A DNA stretch of 64,000 nt, from assembly GCF_000024865.1 (NCBI RefSeq), contig NC_013595.1:8804001-8868000 (forward strand), given 5' to 3'. The notes under the pieces are model-generated. The model searched no databases and had not been told where the DNA came from. It worked only from the letters and a program-made list of their open reading frames with translations. The first letter of the stretch is position 1; the number at the start of each line of letters is the position of its first letter. Shown one piece after another: positions 42,197 through 50,566 of this stretch. The DNA is from Streptosporangium roseum DSM 43021 (GTDB lineage: Bacteria > Actinomycetota > Actinomycetes > Streptosporangiales > Streptosporangiaceae). The position numbers and the translations under genes are program-made.

Positions 42197-43879
42197 GTGC
42201 GCCGCCGCACCACACCACTCATCCTCTCGTTCATCCTCCTCGTGACCTGCGGCGCGGCGGTCGGCACAGCGGAGGCCGCAGACAAGGTCAAACGCACGGC
42301 CGAGTGCCAGGGCGACTGGTTACCGGCGACACCGACCGCTCCGGACATCATGAACGGCGAGCTGGAGTTCCTGGATCTGGCCCCGGTGAAGGTCGGCAAG
42401 GACGTCAACTGGCGTACCGACCCCTACCGCAACCGCTCGTGGAGCATGGTCTTCCACTCCCTGCGCTGGATGGGCCGCCTGGTCGCCGACTACGAGACGA
42501 CCGGGCAGGCGGCCTATCTGACCCGTGCCACCGAGATCGCCAGGGACTGGGTGGCGGACAACCCCCGCCGAGGCGCCAGGACCAGCCCGTACGCCTGGCA
42601 GGAGCACCCGATCGCGCTGCGCGCCCCCGCGCTGGTCTGCCTCAGCAAGCACGTCAGCGCGTCCTGGCTGACCGGCAGCCTGGCCGAGCACGCCAAGATG
42701 CTGTCCGACCCGAGCCTGTACGAGAAGGGCCACAACCACGGGATCGACCAGGACATCGCGCTGCTGGGCATCGGCTGCCGCTACGGCAACAGCAAGTGGT
42801 CCGCTCTCGCCGTCAAGCGGCTGACCGAGACGGTGAAGCTCGACGTCGACTCCCAGGGGGCGCTGCGCGAGCAGGCCCCGCGCTACGCGATCTACGTCTA
42901 CGAGCGGCTCAAGGTCGCGATGGACGGGATGAAGGCGTGCGGCCGGAAGGTGCCCGGCGAGATCACCCGGCGCTGGGAGTCGCTGGAGGACTTCATCTCC
43001 CACTCCACCCAGCCCAACGGGTTCATGGTCCCGATCGGGGACGGCGGCGCGGATGTGCGGCCGGTCGGCTACGACCACCCGAAGAAGACCGTGCGGGTGT
43101 TCGGCAACGGCTACGTCTACGGGCGCACCGCCTGGGACAAGCCCGAGTCGGCGTTCTACTCCATCCGCTTCGGCCCCGGCCAGAAGTATCACGGCCACGA
43201 GGACCATCTCGGCGTGACCTACTACGCCCAGGGCCGCGACGTCCTGGTCGACGTGGGCTTCCACTCCTACGAGAACAACGCCTACCGCCGCTGGACGATG
43301 TCCCCGGAGGCGCACAACGTCCCGTCCGTCGTCGGCGCCGGGTTCCGCAACAAGACGGCCACCGCCCTGAGTAAATCCTCGATCGGGGAGAGCCGGCAGA
43401 GCTACCGGCTGACCGACAGGGCCTACGGCGTGCCCAGGACCCGCTCGGTGCTGGTCAACCACGAGGAGGACGTGATGGCCGTGCTCGACACGGTCCCCCG
43501 GGGCTCCCGGATCCGTAACCTCTGGCACTTCGCCCCCGACCTGTCCACCGTGTCGAACAGCGGCGGCCAGGTCGTGGTCAAGGACAAGGTGGGCTGGAAG
43601 GCGACGCTGGTCCAGGTGGCGATGCCCTCCTGCAAGCCGGTGAGCGGGCTGAAGGTGGTCCGCGGCGGGCAGAGCCCCTACCAGGGCTGGGTCTCCCCCG
43701 CCTACCTGCAGAAGCAGGCCGCCCCCGCGGTCGTCTCCCCCGCCTCGCCCGACTCGCTGCTGACCGTCGTGGTGCCGGGCACCGACAAGCCCTCGCTCTC
43801 CTGCGCCGGAGGCAAGGTGAGCCTGGAGACGTCCAAGGGCTCGGTCAGCTTCCGGGTCAGCGGCTCCGACCTCTCCTGA
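42197..43879 (+). CDS. Secreted heparinase II/III-like protein (560 aa)
   Basis: GTG start (VRRRTTPLILSFILLVTCGAAV) with a Sec signal peptide cut after AEA and GGAAGGA upstream. An N-terminal alpha/alpha toroid (about 60-330, with WMGRLVADYETTGQAAYLTRATEIARDW) is followed by a beta-sandwich lyase part with FGPGQKYHGHEDHLGVTYYAQGRDVLVD, where His/Glu/Asp match the heparinase II/III pattern. Probably a polysaccharide lyase or hydrolase for an uronic-acid polymer (inference). Monocistronic, ending at a strong terminator. Confidence 0.78.
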   Translation: MRRRTTPLILSFILLVTCGAAVGTAEAADKVKRTAECQGDWLPATPTAPDIMNGELEFLDLAPVKVGKDVNWRTDPYRNRSWSMVFHSLRWMGRLVADYETTGQAAYLTRATEIARDWVADNPRRGARTSPYAWQEHPIALRAPALVCLSKHVSASWLTGSLAEHAKMLSDPSLYEKGHNHGIDQDIALLGIGCRYGNSKWSALAVKRLTETVKLDVDSQGALREQAPRYAIYVYERLKVAMDGMKACGRKVPGEITRRWESLEDFISHSTQPNGFMVPIGDGGADVRPVGYDHPKKTVRVFGNGYVYGRTAWDKPESAFYSIRFGPGQKYHGHEDHLGVTYYAQGRDVLVDVGFHSYENNAYRRWTMSPEAHNVPSVVGAGFRNKTATALSKSSIGESRQSYRLTDRAYGVPRTRSVLVNHEEDVMAVLDTVPRGSRIRNLWHFAPDLSTVSNSGGQVVVKDKVGWKATLVQVAMPSCKPVSGLKVVRGGQSPYQGWVSPAYLQKQAAPAVVSPASPDSLLTVVVPGTDKPSLSCAGGKVSLETSKGSVSFRVSGSDLS

Positions 43880-43896
43880 GGTCCTCCTCCGAAGAT

Positions 43897-43928
43897 CCGT
43901 GGGGTACGGCCGCCGCCGTACCCCACGG
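43897..43928. terminator. Bidirectional terminator, heparinase-like gene / cimA
   Basis: 14-bp perfect stem CCGTGGGGTACGGC paired with GCCGTACCCCACGG around CGCC. It lies between two convergent stops (43879 and 43937). Confidence 0.85.
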
Positions 43929-43936
43929 GGACCGGG

Positions 43937-45514
43937 TCAGTCGGCGACGTGGCCCGCCCGGACCAGGCCATAGGTGACGGCCTGCTCAAGGGCCTGCCAG
44001 GAGGCCTCGATGATGTTCTCGTCGACGCCGACGGTGGCCCACTCGCCGGTCGCGTCGCTGGAGGTGATGAGGACGCGCGTGATGGCGTCGGTGCCGTGGG
44101 TGCCCTCCAGGATCCGCACCTTGAAGTCGGTCAGCTCGACCTCCGCCAGCTCGGGGTAGAGCCTCTCCAGCCCCAGCCTGACGGCCCTGTCCAGGGCGTT
44201 GACCGGGCCGTTGCCCTCGCCGGTGGCGACGATGCGCTCGCCCTTGGCGTGCAGCTTGACCGTGGCCTCGCTGACCAGCTCGCCGCCGCGGGTCCGCTCG
44301 ACGATCACCCGCCAGGACTCCACCTCGAAGTGGCGCCTGCGCTCGCCCGCCACGGTGTCGCGGAGCAGCAGCTCGAAGGAGGCGTCGGCGGCCTCGAAGG
44401 TGTAGCCCTTGGACTCCATGTCCTTGACCCGGTTGACCAGCTCGCGCGAGATCTCCGGCGACAGCTCGTAGCCCAGCTCGCGGCCCTTGAGCTCGACGGA
44501 GGCGCGACCGGCCATGTCGGAGACGAGCATGCGCATGTCGTTGCCGACCCGCGCCGGGTCGATGTGCTGGTAGAGGTTGGGGTCCACCTTGATGGCGCTG
44601 GCGTGCAGCCCGGCCTTGTGCGCGAAGGCGGAGACGCCCACATAGGGGGCGTGGGAGTTCGGGGTGACGTTGGTGACCTCGGTGATCGCGTGGGCGATCC
44701 GGGTCATGTCGGCCAGCGCCTCCCGCGGGACGAGGTCGAAGCCCCGCTTGAGCTGGAGGTTGGCCACGACGGTGAAGAGGTTGGCGTTGCCGGACCGCTC
44801 GCCGTACCCGTTGGCGCAGCCCTGCACGTGGGTGGCGCCCGCCTTCACCGCGGCCAGGGTGTTGGCCACCGCGCAGCCGGTGTCGTCGTGGCAGTGGATG
44901 CCGACCCGGGCGGAGGTCTGCACGGCCGCGTGCACGACCTCGGCGAGCTCGTCGGGGAGCATGCCGCCGTTGGTGTCGCACAGGGCGATGACCGAGGCTC
45001 CGGCCTCGGCGGCGGTGCGCAGGACCTCCAGCGCGTAGGCTGGGTTGGAGGCGTAGCCGTCGAAGAAGTGCTCGGCGTCGAGGAAGACCCGCTGTCCCTC
45101 CGCACGGAGGTGGGAGACCGTGTCGCGGATCATCGCGAGGTTCTCCTGGAGAGTCGTGCGGAGGGCCAGCTCCACGTGCCGGTCGTGACTCTTGGCGACA
45201 AGGGTCACGACCGGCGCGCCGGATTCGCGCAGGGCGGCCACCAACGGGTCGTCGGCTGCCTTCACACCGGCTCGGCGGGTCGCGCCGAACGCGGCGAGCT
45301 GCGCGTGCTTCAGGTCGAGCTCTGTTTGAGCCCGCCTGAAGAACTCTGTGTCCTTCGGGTTCGCACCGGGCCAGCCGCCCTCGATGAACCCGACGCCGAG
45401 GCCGTCCAGGTGGCGCGCGATGGCCAGCTTGTCGACCACCGTGAGGTTGAGGCCCTCCTGCTGGGCACCGTCACGGAGCGTGGTGTCGTACACATGGAAG
45501 CGGTCGTCGGGCAT
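43937..45514 (-). CDS. cimA: Citramalate synthase CimA (525 aa)
   Basis: DRE-TIM metallolyase condensing pyruvate and acetyl-CoA to (R)-citramalate, a threonine-independent entry to isoleucine. VYDTTLRDGAQQEG opens the barrel; IHCHDDTGCAVANT holds the metal His residues; a C-terminal LeuA-dimer regulatory domain (about 380-525) provides feedback control. 2-Isopropylmalate-like homologues are usually longer or lack this order; the family length is about 530. Preceded by an attenuator with Leu/Ile codons in its leader peptide. Confidence 0.94.
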   Translation of the reverse strand: MPDDRFHVYDTTLRDGAQQEGLNLTVVDKLAIARHLDGLGVGFIEGGWPGANPKDTEFFRRAQTELDLKHAQLAAFGATRRAGVKAADDPLVAALRESGAPVVTLVAKSHDRHVELALRTTLQENLAMIRDTVSHLRAEGQRVFLDAEHFFDGYASNPAYALEVLRTAAEAGASVIALCDTNGGMLPDELAEVVHAAVQTSARVGIHCHDDTGCAVANTLAAVKAGATHVQGCANGYGERSGNANLFTVVANLQLKRGFDLVPREALADMTRIAHAITEVTNVTPNSHAPYVGVSAFAHKAGLHASAIKVDPNLYQHIDPARVGNDMRMLVSDMAGRASVELKGRELGYELSPEISRELVNRVKDMESKGYTFEAADASFELLLRDTVAGERRRHFEVESWRVIVERTRGGELVSEATVKLHAKGERIVATGEGNGPVNALDRAVRLGLERLYPELAEVELTDFKVRILEGTHGTDAITRVLITSSDATGEWATVGVDENIIEASWQALEQAVTYGLVRAGHVAD

Positions 45515-45572
45515 GTCAGTCTCCTGTCGCGGGTTCGATGATTCGCCGCGCGCTCATCCGGCTCTGAGAAAC

Positions 45573-45600
45573 AAAAAAACCCCTCACGGACGTGAGAGGT
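45573..45600 (-). terminator. Transcription attenuator in front of cimA
   Basis: On the minus strand ACCTCTCAC pairs with GTGAGGGGT (one G-T) around GTCC, followed by a run of seven T. It lies 24 bases after the leader-peptide stop and about 60 bp before the cimA start: the intrinsic terminator of an attenuation system. Confidence 0.88.
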
Positions 45601-45602
45601 CT

Positions 45603-45636
45603 GCGCGCTGGCGGTGTCCCTTTTCAGCCAGCGCGC
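45603..45636 (-). promoter_or_regulatory. Leader hairpin overlapping the leader-peptide stop
   Basis: GCGCGCTGGC and GCCAGCGCGC form a perfect 10-bp stem with the leader stop TGA at the loop edge. A second pairing is possible: GGTCTGC of leader codons 4-6 (plus 45650-45656) is complementary to GCAGACC (plus 45598-45604), whose last three bases belong to the terminator stem. The pairings could be the antiterminator/terminator switch. Confidence 0.7.
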
Positions 45637-45665
45637 CTGCCGATAATGAGCAGACCGTAGAACAT
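45624..45665 (-). CDS. Leader peptide of the cimA attenuator (13 aa)
   Basis: ATG at 45665 encodes MFYGLLIIGRRAG, with a Leu-Leu-Ile-Ile run at codons 5-8, then GRRAG. This resembles actinobacterial branched-chain-amino-acid leader peptides (short, with LV/IL...GRR-G). Ribosome stalling when Leu- or Ile-tRNA is short would permit readthrough into cimA. Too short for ordinary gene calling; no typical ribosome-binding site is seen except a weak purine stretch. Confidence 0.85.
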   Translation of the reverse strand: MFYGLLIIGRRAG

Positions 45666-45784
45666 GATGCTTCGGAGTCTGCCATACGCTGACACCATTT
45701 GACACATCGATCTCAGGATCCGAGATGTACGGCTCGCCGGTTCCCGCGCGAGCCTCTGCCGCGGATCGGCCGTCGGTGACGAGA

Positions 45785-46447
45785 ATGGCCCGCATGAAGG
45801 CGACCTATCTGGCTCCGGCCATCGGGCAATACCTGATCGCGCACACCACCCAGCCGGACGACGTCCTCGACGCGCTCGCCATGGAGACCCGCGAGGCCAC
45901 CGGCGACAGGGCGGTCATGCAGCTCGCCCCCGACCAGGGGCCGTTCCTCACGATGATCACACAGCTCAGCCGGGCGCGGAACGCGGTGGAGGTGGGCACC
46001 TTCACCGGCTACTCCGCCATCTGCCTCGCCCGGGGCCTGGCCCCCGGCGGCAGGCTGACCTGCTTCGACATCAGCGAGGAGTGGACGGCGATCGCCCAGC
46101 GCTACTGGGACAAGGCCGGGGTCGCCGACCGCGTCGAGCTCAGGATCGGCCCGGCCGCCGAGCGCCTGGAGGAGCTGCCCGCCGGACAGGAGGTGGACCT
46201 GGCGTTCATCGACGCCGACAAGGCCGGCTATCCCGTCTACTACGAGATCCTGCTGTCCCGCCTGGTCCCGGGCGGCCTGATCCTCGTCGACAACACCCTG
46301 TGGAACGGGCACGTCGCCGACCCCACTGTCGACGACGACGACACCCGCGCCATCCGCGAGTTCAACGACATGGTCATGGCCGACGGCCGCGTCACCTCGC
46401 TGATGCTCCCCATCGCCGACGGGCTCACCATGATTCGAAAGCACTGA
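45785..46447 (+). CDS. O-methyltransferase (CCoAMT-like, 220 aa)
   Basis: SAM-dependent class I methyltransferase of the caffeoyl-CoA/catechol type: AVEVGTFTGYSAICLARGLAPG at the SAM site, CFDISEEWTAIAQRYW, VDLAFIDADKAGYPVYYE with the metal Asp, and LILVDNTLWNGHV. Substrate unknown. The start is uncertain (45785 MARMKATYLAP or 45794 MKATYLAPAIGQY); a longer frame to 45725 is unlikely. A TTGACA at 45699-45704 may be its -35. Divergent from the cimA leader. Confidence 0.92.
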   Translation: MARMKATYLAPAIGQYLIAHTTQPDDVLDALAMETREATGDRAVMQLAPDQGPFLTMITQLSRARNAVEVGTFTGYSAICLARGLAPGGRLTCFDISEEWTAIAQRYWDKAGVADRVELRIGPAAERLEELPAGQEVDLAFIDADKAGYPVYYEILLSRLVPGGLILVDNTLWNGHVADPTVDDDDTRAIREFNDMVMADGRVTSLMLPIADGLTMIRKH

Positions 46448-46549
46448 CGAGAAGTTCCCCGAATCGCGGGCGGACGCAAATCTTTACGGTTACTTTGAGT
46501 TGCGTGTCAAACACGTTGCGCCCACCCGCGCGGAGGGGAAGATGAGACC

Positions 46550-47143
46550 ATGGCCAAAGTTCTGGATCGACCGACCGCGGATCCACCGCATGAGGATCTC
46601 CGCGACGAGCTCGCGAGACGGCTGCCTGAGATGTGCGAAAGTCTGCCCGACCGGCGCGTCGAGCTCATCAACGGCCGGATCGTGGTGAGGGAGTTGCCAA
46701 CCGACAGCCACAACGACATCGTCTTCTGGCTCATCACCCAGCTCGTCGGCATCGTGACCGAGCGGGGCTGGAAGATCTGGCCCGACATCAAGCTCCACCT
46801 GGGCCCACAGGCCGATCGATACCGCCCTGATCTCACCGTCGTGCCACCCAATCCCAGGATGTGGGACAAGAACGAGGTCTACGGCGACGTCACCCTACTC
46901 GTGGTGGAGGTGGTCTCCCCGAGCAGCAGCAACGACGATCACGTCATCAAGCCGCAGGGCTGCGCACAGGCGGGCGTGCCGCTCTATCTCGTCGTCGACG
47001 CCTTCGACGAGCAGGTGCGGCTCCTCAGCCGCCCCAGCCAGAAGGGGTACCAGCGAGAGGTCATCGTCAAGCTCGGCGGCTCTCTCGACCTGCCGGAGCC
47101 GTGGAACTTGACCATCGACACCGACGGTCTGCCCGGGACGTAG
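46550..47143 (+). CDS. Uma2-family (DUF820) putative endonuclease (197 aa)
   Basis: PD-(D/E)XK-like Uma2/DUF820 protein: RRVELINGRIVVRE, RYRPDLTVVPP and VTLLVVEVVSPSSSNDD with the acidic catalytic pattern, and GVPLYLVVDAFDEQVRLL. Such proteins are numerous in actinobacteria and cyanobacteria; the biological role is unclear. ATG 46550 is preceded by GGGGAAGATGAGACC. Independent gene ending at the hairpin 47158-47190. Confidence 0.88.
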   Translation: MAKVLDRPTADPPHEDLRDELARRLPEMCESLPDRRVELINGRIVVRELPTDSHNDIVFWLITQLVGIVTERGWKIWPDIKLHLGPQADRYRPDLTVVPPNPRMWDKNEVYGDVTLLVVEVVSPSSSNDDHVIKPQGCAQAGVPLYLVVDAFDEQVRLLSRPSQKGYQREVIVKLGGSLDLPEPWNLTIDTDGLPGT

Positions 47144-47157
47144 GACTTCCCGCGAGG

Positions 47158-47190
47158 AGAGCCCGGCCAGGTGGGAGGCCGGGCTCTTCT
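47158..47190. terminator. Terminator between the Uma2 gene and ilvE
   Basis: 11-bp stem AGAGCCCGGCC paired with GGCCGGGCTCT around an 8-base loop, followed by TCT, between two convergent stops. Confidence 0.75.
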
Positions 47191-47200
47191 CGTGTCCGGG

Positions 47201-48295
47201 TCAGCAGATCTTGTGGACCCAGCTGTGCGCGTCGGGGCGGGAGCCGTACTGGATGCCGACCAGTTCCTCGCGGATCCTGGAGGTGACGGGGCCCTGGGTG
47301 CCGTCGCCGATCGTCCAGGCGCGGTCGGCGCCCTTGACCGAGCCGACCGGGGTCACGACCGCCGCGGTGCCGCAGGCGAAGACCTCGGTGAGCTCGCCGG
47401 ACTCGGCGCCCGACTGCCACTCCTCGATCGACAGGCGCCCCTCCTCAGCGGTCAGGCCCAGGTCGGAGGCGAGGGAGAGGATCGAGTCGCGGGTGATGCC
47501 GGGCAGGAGCGTGCCGGTGAGGGCCGGAGTGAGCAGGCGGTCGCCGTAGACGAAGAACAGGTTCATCCCGCCCATCTCCTCGACGTAGCGGTGCTCGCTC
47601 GCGTCGAGCCAGACCACCTGGTCACAGCCCTGCTCGACGGCCTGGCGCTGGGCGACGAAGGCCGCCGCGTAGTTGCCGCCGCACTTGGCGAAGCCGGTGC
47701 CACCGGGGGCGGCGCGGGTGTATTCGGTGGACAGCCAGACCGAGACGGGCCTGCCCGCGCCGAAGTAGGCGGCCGCCGGGGAGGCGATCACCATGTAGCG
47801 GTAGGTCCGGGAAGGGTAGTTGACGCCGAGGGCGGGCTGCGTGGCGATCATGAAGGGACGCAGGTAGAGGCTGTGGCCCGGGGTCGTGGGGACCCACTCG
47901 CGGTCGGTCTGGACGAGGAGCTCCAGCGACTCGACGAACGTCTCCTCGGGCAGCTCCGGCATGGCCATCCGCGCCGCCGACAGGTTGAACCGGGCGGCGT
48001 TGGCGTAGGGGCGGAAAGACGCGATCGCGCCGCCCTCCTGGCGGTAGGCCTTCAGGCCCTCGAAGAGCTCCTGCGCGTAGTGGAAGACCGCCGTCGCCGG
48101 ATCCAGGCTCAGCGGGCCGTACGGCATGAGCCGCGCGTCGTGCCAGCCCTCCCCCTCGGTGTAGTCGATCGAGATCATGTGATCGGTGAAGGTCTGCCCG
48201 AATCCGGGATCCGCCAGTACCCGCTCACGCTCGGCTGCGGTGCGAGCGTGGTCGGAGAGCTGCACGTCGAAGCTGAGCTTCTGAGCGGTGGTCAT
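47201..48295 (-). CDS. ilvE: Branched-chain amino acid aminotransferase (364 aa)
   Basis: Fold-type IV PLP aminotransferase for the last step of Leu/Ile/Val synthesis. Contains HYAQELFEGLKAY, YLRPFMIATQPALGV, the PLP Lys (about residue 203) in TGFAKCGGNYAAAF, VVWLDASEHRYVEEMGGMN, and ACGTAAVVTPVGSV. ATG 48295 (MTTAQKLSFDVQLSD) with AGAAGGA upstream is the family start. Downstream of leuB on the same strand, but separated from it by a strong hairpin. Confidence 0.97.
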   Translation of the reverse strand: MTTAQKLSFDVQLSDHARTAAERERVLADPGFGQTFTDHMISIDYTEGEGWHDARLMPYGPLSLDPATAVFHYAQELFEGLKAYRQEGGAIASFRPYANAARFNLSAARMAMPELPEETFVESLELLVQTDREWVPTTPGHSLYLRPFMIATQPALGVNYPSRTYRYMVIASPAAAYFGAGRPVSVWLSTEYTRAAPGGTGFAKCGGNYAAAFVAQRQAVEQGCDQVVWLDASEHRYVEEMGGMNLFFVYGDRLLTPALTGTLLPGITRDSILSLASDLGLTAEEGRLSIEEWQSGAESGELTEVFACGTAAVVTPVGSVKGADRAWTIGDGTQGPVTSRIREELVGIQYGSRPDAHSWVHKIC

Positions 48296-48407
48296 GACGG
48301 AGATCCTTCTCTTGTGGCGGTCTGCCCGTGAGTCCATTCTGCGATGGACCGGGTAACGGGAAACTACTGCATCCATGTCGAAACCCGGCACTGCCGGGGT
48401 AAACGAA

Positions 48408-48445
48408 GACGCGCCCGGCGGCTCACATGAGCCGCCGGGCGCGTC
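48408..48445 (-). terminator. Long hairpin between leuB and ilvE
   Basis: 17-bp perfect stem GACGCGCCCGGCGGCTC / GAGCCGCCGGGCGCGTC around ACAT. On the minus strand it follows leuB and is trailed by TTCG; ilvE begins 113 bp further on, so it probably terminates most leuB transcripts. Confidence 0.78.
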
Positions 48446-48467
48446 TGGGATCGGGGAGGCGGCTTGG

Positions 48468-49514
48468 TCAGCCGGTTACTCGGGCGGTGATGTCGTCGCC
48501 GATCTCGTGGGTGGTCCGGCCGGCCCAGCCGGTCAGCCGCTCGACGAGGTCGTCGGCCACGGCCTGCTCGACCTTGGCGGCCTCGGCGGTCAGGCCGAGG
48601 TGGTCCAGGAGCATGGCGACCGACAAGATCGTCGCGGTCGGGTCGGCCTTGCCCTGCCCCGCGATGTCGGGGGCGCTGCCGTGGACCGGCTCGAACATGC
48701 TCGGCGCGGTGCGGTCGGGGTTGACGTTGCCGCTGGCCGCCAGGCCGATGCCGCCGGCGACGGCGGCGCCGATGTCGGTGATGATGTCGCCGAAGAGGTT
48801 GTCGGTGACGATCACGTCGAAGCGCTCCGGCTGTGTGACGAAGAACATCGAGGCGGCGTCGACGTGGCAGTAGTCGGTCGTGACGTCGGGGTATTCCAGG
48901 CTGACCCGGTCGAAGGTGCGGGCCCAGAGGTCACCGGCGTAGGTGAGCACGTTGGTCTTGTGGACCAGCGTCAGCTTCTTGCGCGGCCGGCTGAGCGCCT
49001 TGTCGAAGGCGTAGCGGACGACCCGCTCGACGCCGAAGGCGGTGTTCAGCGACTCCTGCGTGGCGACCTCGTGCGGGGTGCCCCGGCGCAGCACGCCACC
49101 GGCTCCCGCGTAGAGGCTCTCGGTGCCCTCGCGGACGACGATCATGTCGATGTCCTCGGGACGGGCCTTGCCCAACGGGGTCTCGACGCCGGGGAAGAGC
49201 TTGACCGGGCGGAGGTTCACGTAGTGGTCGAGCTCGAAGCGGAGCTTGAGCAGCAGGTCGCGCTCCAGGATGCCCGGGGGCACGCTGGGGTCGCCGATCG
49301 CACCGAGCAGGATCGCGTCGTATCCGCGCAGCTCGTCCAGGACCGCGTCGGGAAGGGTCTCACCGGTCTTGTGATACCGCTTGGCGCCGAGGTCGTAGGT
49401 GGTGGTCTCCACCTTCGTGCCGACCGCTTCGAGGACCTTCAGGGCCTCGGTGACGACCTCGACTCCGATCCCGTCCCCGGGGATGACTGCCAGGCGAATG
49501 TTGCGCGAATCCAT
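48468..49514 (-). CDS. leuB: 3-isopropylmalate dehydrogenase (348 aa)
   Basis: NAD-dependent oxidative decarboxylase of leucine synthesis. LAVIPGDGIGVEVV, DAILLGAIGDPSVPPGILERDLLLKLRFELD, YAGDLWARTFDRVSLEYPDV and the metal/NAD motif VTDNLFGDIITDIGAAVAGGIGLAASGN are all present. Length normal for actinobacteria (about 345). ATG start. Promoter in the 165-bp region shared with the NlpC/P60 riboswitch gene upstream. Confidence 0.97.
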   Translation of the reverse strand: MDSRNIRLAVIPGDGIGVEVVTEALKVLEAVGTKVETTTYDLGAKRYHKTGETLPDAVLDELRGYDAILLGAIGDPSVPPGILERDLLLKLRFELDHYVNLRPVKLFPGVETPLGKARPEDIDMIVVREGTESLYAGAGGVLRRGTPHEVATQESLNTAFGVERVVRYAFDKALSRPRKKLTLVHKTNVLTYAGDLWARTFDRVSLEYPDVTTDYCHVDAASMFFVTQPERFDVIVTDNLFGDIITDIGAAVAGGIGLAASGNVNPDRTAPSMFEPVHGSAPDIAGQGKADPTATILSVAMLLDHLGLTAEAAKVEQAVADDLVERLTGWAGRTTHEIGDDITARVTG

Positions 49515-49619
49515 GCAGGCACCTTACCGGTCCGTCTCGGTAATCGAACACCGATCTCACCCATCGGACATTTCAGCGCGTCCGGGACGCGTGATCGCTT
49601 TGTCCGGTTTTGCGACGTA

Positions 49620-49648
49620 TTGACCCTTTCGTTAACTTTGGTTATGGT
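49620..49648 (+). promoter_or_regulatory. Promoter of the riboswitch-controlled NlpC/P60 gene
   Basis: TTGACC (49620-49625), 17-bp spacer, TATGGT (49643-49648), a housekeeping-sigma type promoter about 30 bp upstream of the riboswitch. Confidence 0.75.
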
Positions 49649-49675
49649 CCTCTCCATTCGAACCGACGCCTAATC

Positions 49676-49872
49676 CGCACCGGCCGTCCCCCTTTCGGCC
49701 TGCGCGGAGCCGGGGAACCACCATCTGGGATCCACGGCCGTCCAGGACATCTCGCTTCGCACGGCGGAGCCATGCCCTGGGCCGCCTTCAACGGGATCCC
49801 TTGGGGCGAATCAGCGCTTCCCGCGCTGTAGGGCGGCCTCCACGCCCGAGCCCGACAGCTAACCCGGCCGGC
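49676..49872 (+). promoter_or_regulatory. c-di-AMP (ydaO/yuaA) riboswitch
   Basis: The hallmark elements of the ydaO-yuaA class are present in order: GGAGCCGGGGAACCA (49706-49720), TTGGGGCGAAT (49801-49811) and GAGCCCGACAGCTAACCCGG (49848-49867), ending a few bases before the start of an NlpC/P60 cell-wall peptidase. This class binds c-di-AMP and commonly turns off cell-wall hydrolase genes of actinobacteria. An insertion of about 40 bp around 49730-49770 lengthens one arm. Recognised by motif only; no covariance search was run. Confidence 0.88.
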
Positions 49873-49875
49873 CTT

Positions 49876-50508
49876 ATGGAAGGAACCATCCTGTCCGGCA
49901 AGATTTACCCCCGCGTCCTGACCCTTCTCGTCGCCGGCACCACCGTGTTCGCGACCCCGTCCCTCGCGCAGGCCGACACTCCCGCCCCCGCCCCCTCCCC
50001 CGCCCCCTCGCCTGAGGCCACGACGCTCACCGGCCCCAAGCTCAAGGAGATCCTCGCCGAGCAGGCCCCCAAGCCCGCTTGGAAGAAGGCCCTGAAGTGG
50101 GCCATGGCCCAGCGCGGCACCCCGTACGTCTGGGGCGGCACCGGCCGCGGCGGCTTCGACTGCTCCGGCCTGATGCTCCGCGCCTACGGCGCCGCCGGGA
50201 TCAAGCTGCCCCGCGTCGCCGCCGACCAGTACCGCGCGTTCTCCAAGAAGATCGCCTGGAAGAACCTCAAGCCCGGCGACCTGGTCTTCTTCCACGGCCT
50301 CGGCCATGTCGGCATGATCAGCAAGCCCGGCTACATGGTGCACGCCCCGCAGAGCGGCGACGTGGTCAAGGAGGAGAAGCTCAACGCCTGGCGCCGCAGC
50401 AGCTTCGTCGGCGGCGTCCGCCCCGACCCCGCGGGCGTCAAGCTCTCCGTCGAGCAGGCCAAGCGCGCGGCCGAACCCGCCCCCACGATGCTCGAGGCCA
50501 CCGCCTGA
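49876..50508 (+). CDS. Secreted NlpC/P60 peptidoglycan endopeptidase (210 aa)
   Basis: N-terminal Sec signal (VLTLLVAGTTVFATPSLAQA), a Pro/Ser/Ala linker, then the NlpC/P60 domain: GGFDCSGLMLRAYGAAG with Cys96, GLGHVGMISKPG with His144 and MVHAP with His156. Cleaves stem peptides in the cell wall. ATG at 49876 (MEGTILSGKIYPR) directly follows the riboswitch; the purine-rich GGAAGGA is inside the first codons, so a downstream non-ATG start cannot be excluded. Single gene under c-di-AMP control. Confidence 0.93.
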   Translation: MEGTILSGKIYPRVLTLLVAGTTVFATPSLAQADTPAPAPSPAPSPEATTLTGPKLKEILAEQAPKPAWKKALKWAMAQRGTPYVWGGTGRGGFDCSGLMLRAYGAAGIKLPRVAADQYRAFSKKIAWKNLKPGDLVFFHGLGHVGMISKPGYMVHAPQSGDVVKEEKLNAWRRSSFVGGVRPDPAGVKLSVEQAKRAAEPAPTMLEATA

Positions 50509-50566
50509 GCACCGGGGGCCCCGGGGACGCCGCGGGCCGCTCCACCCGTGGCGCCCCCGGGGCCCC

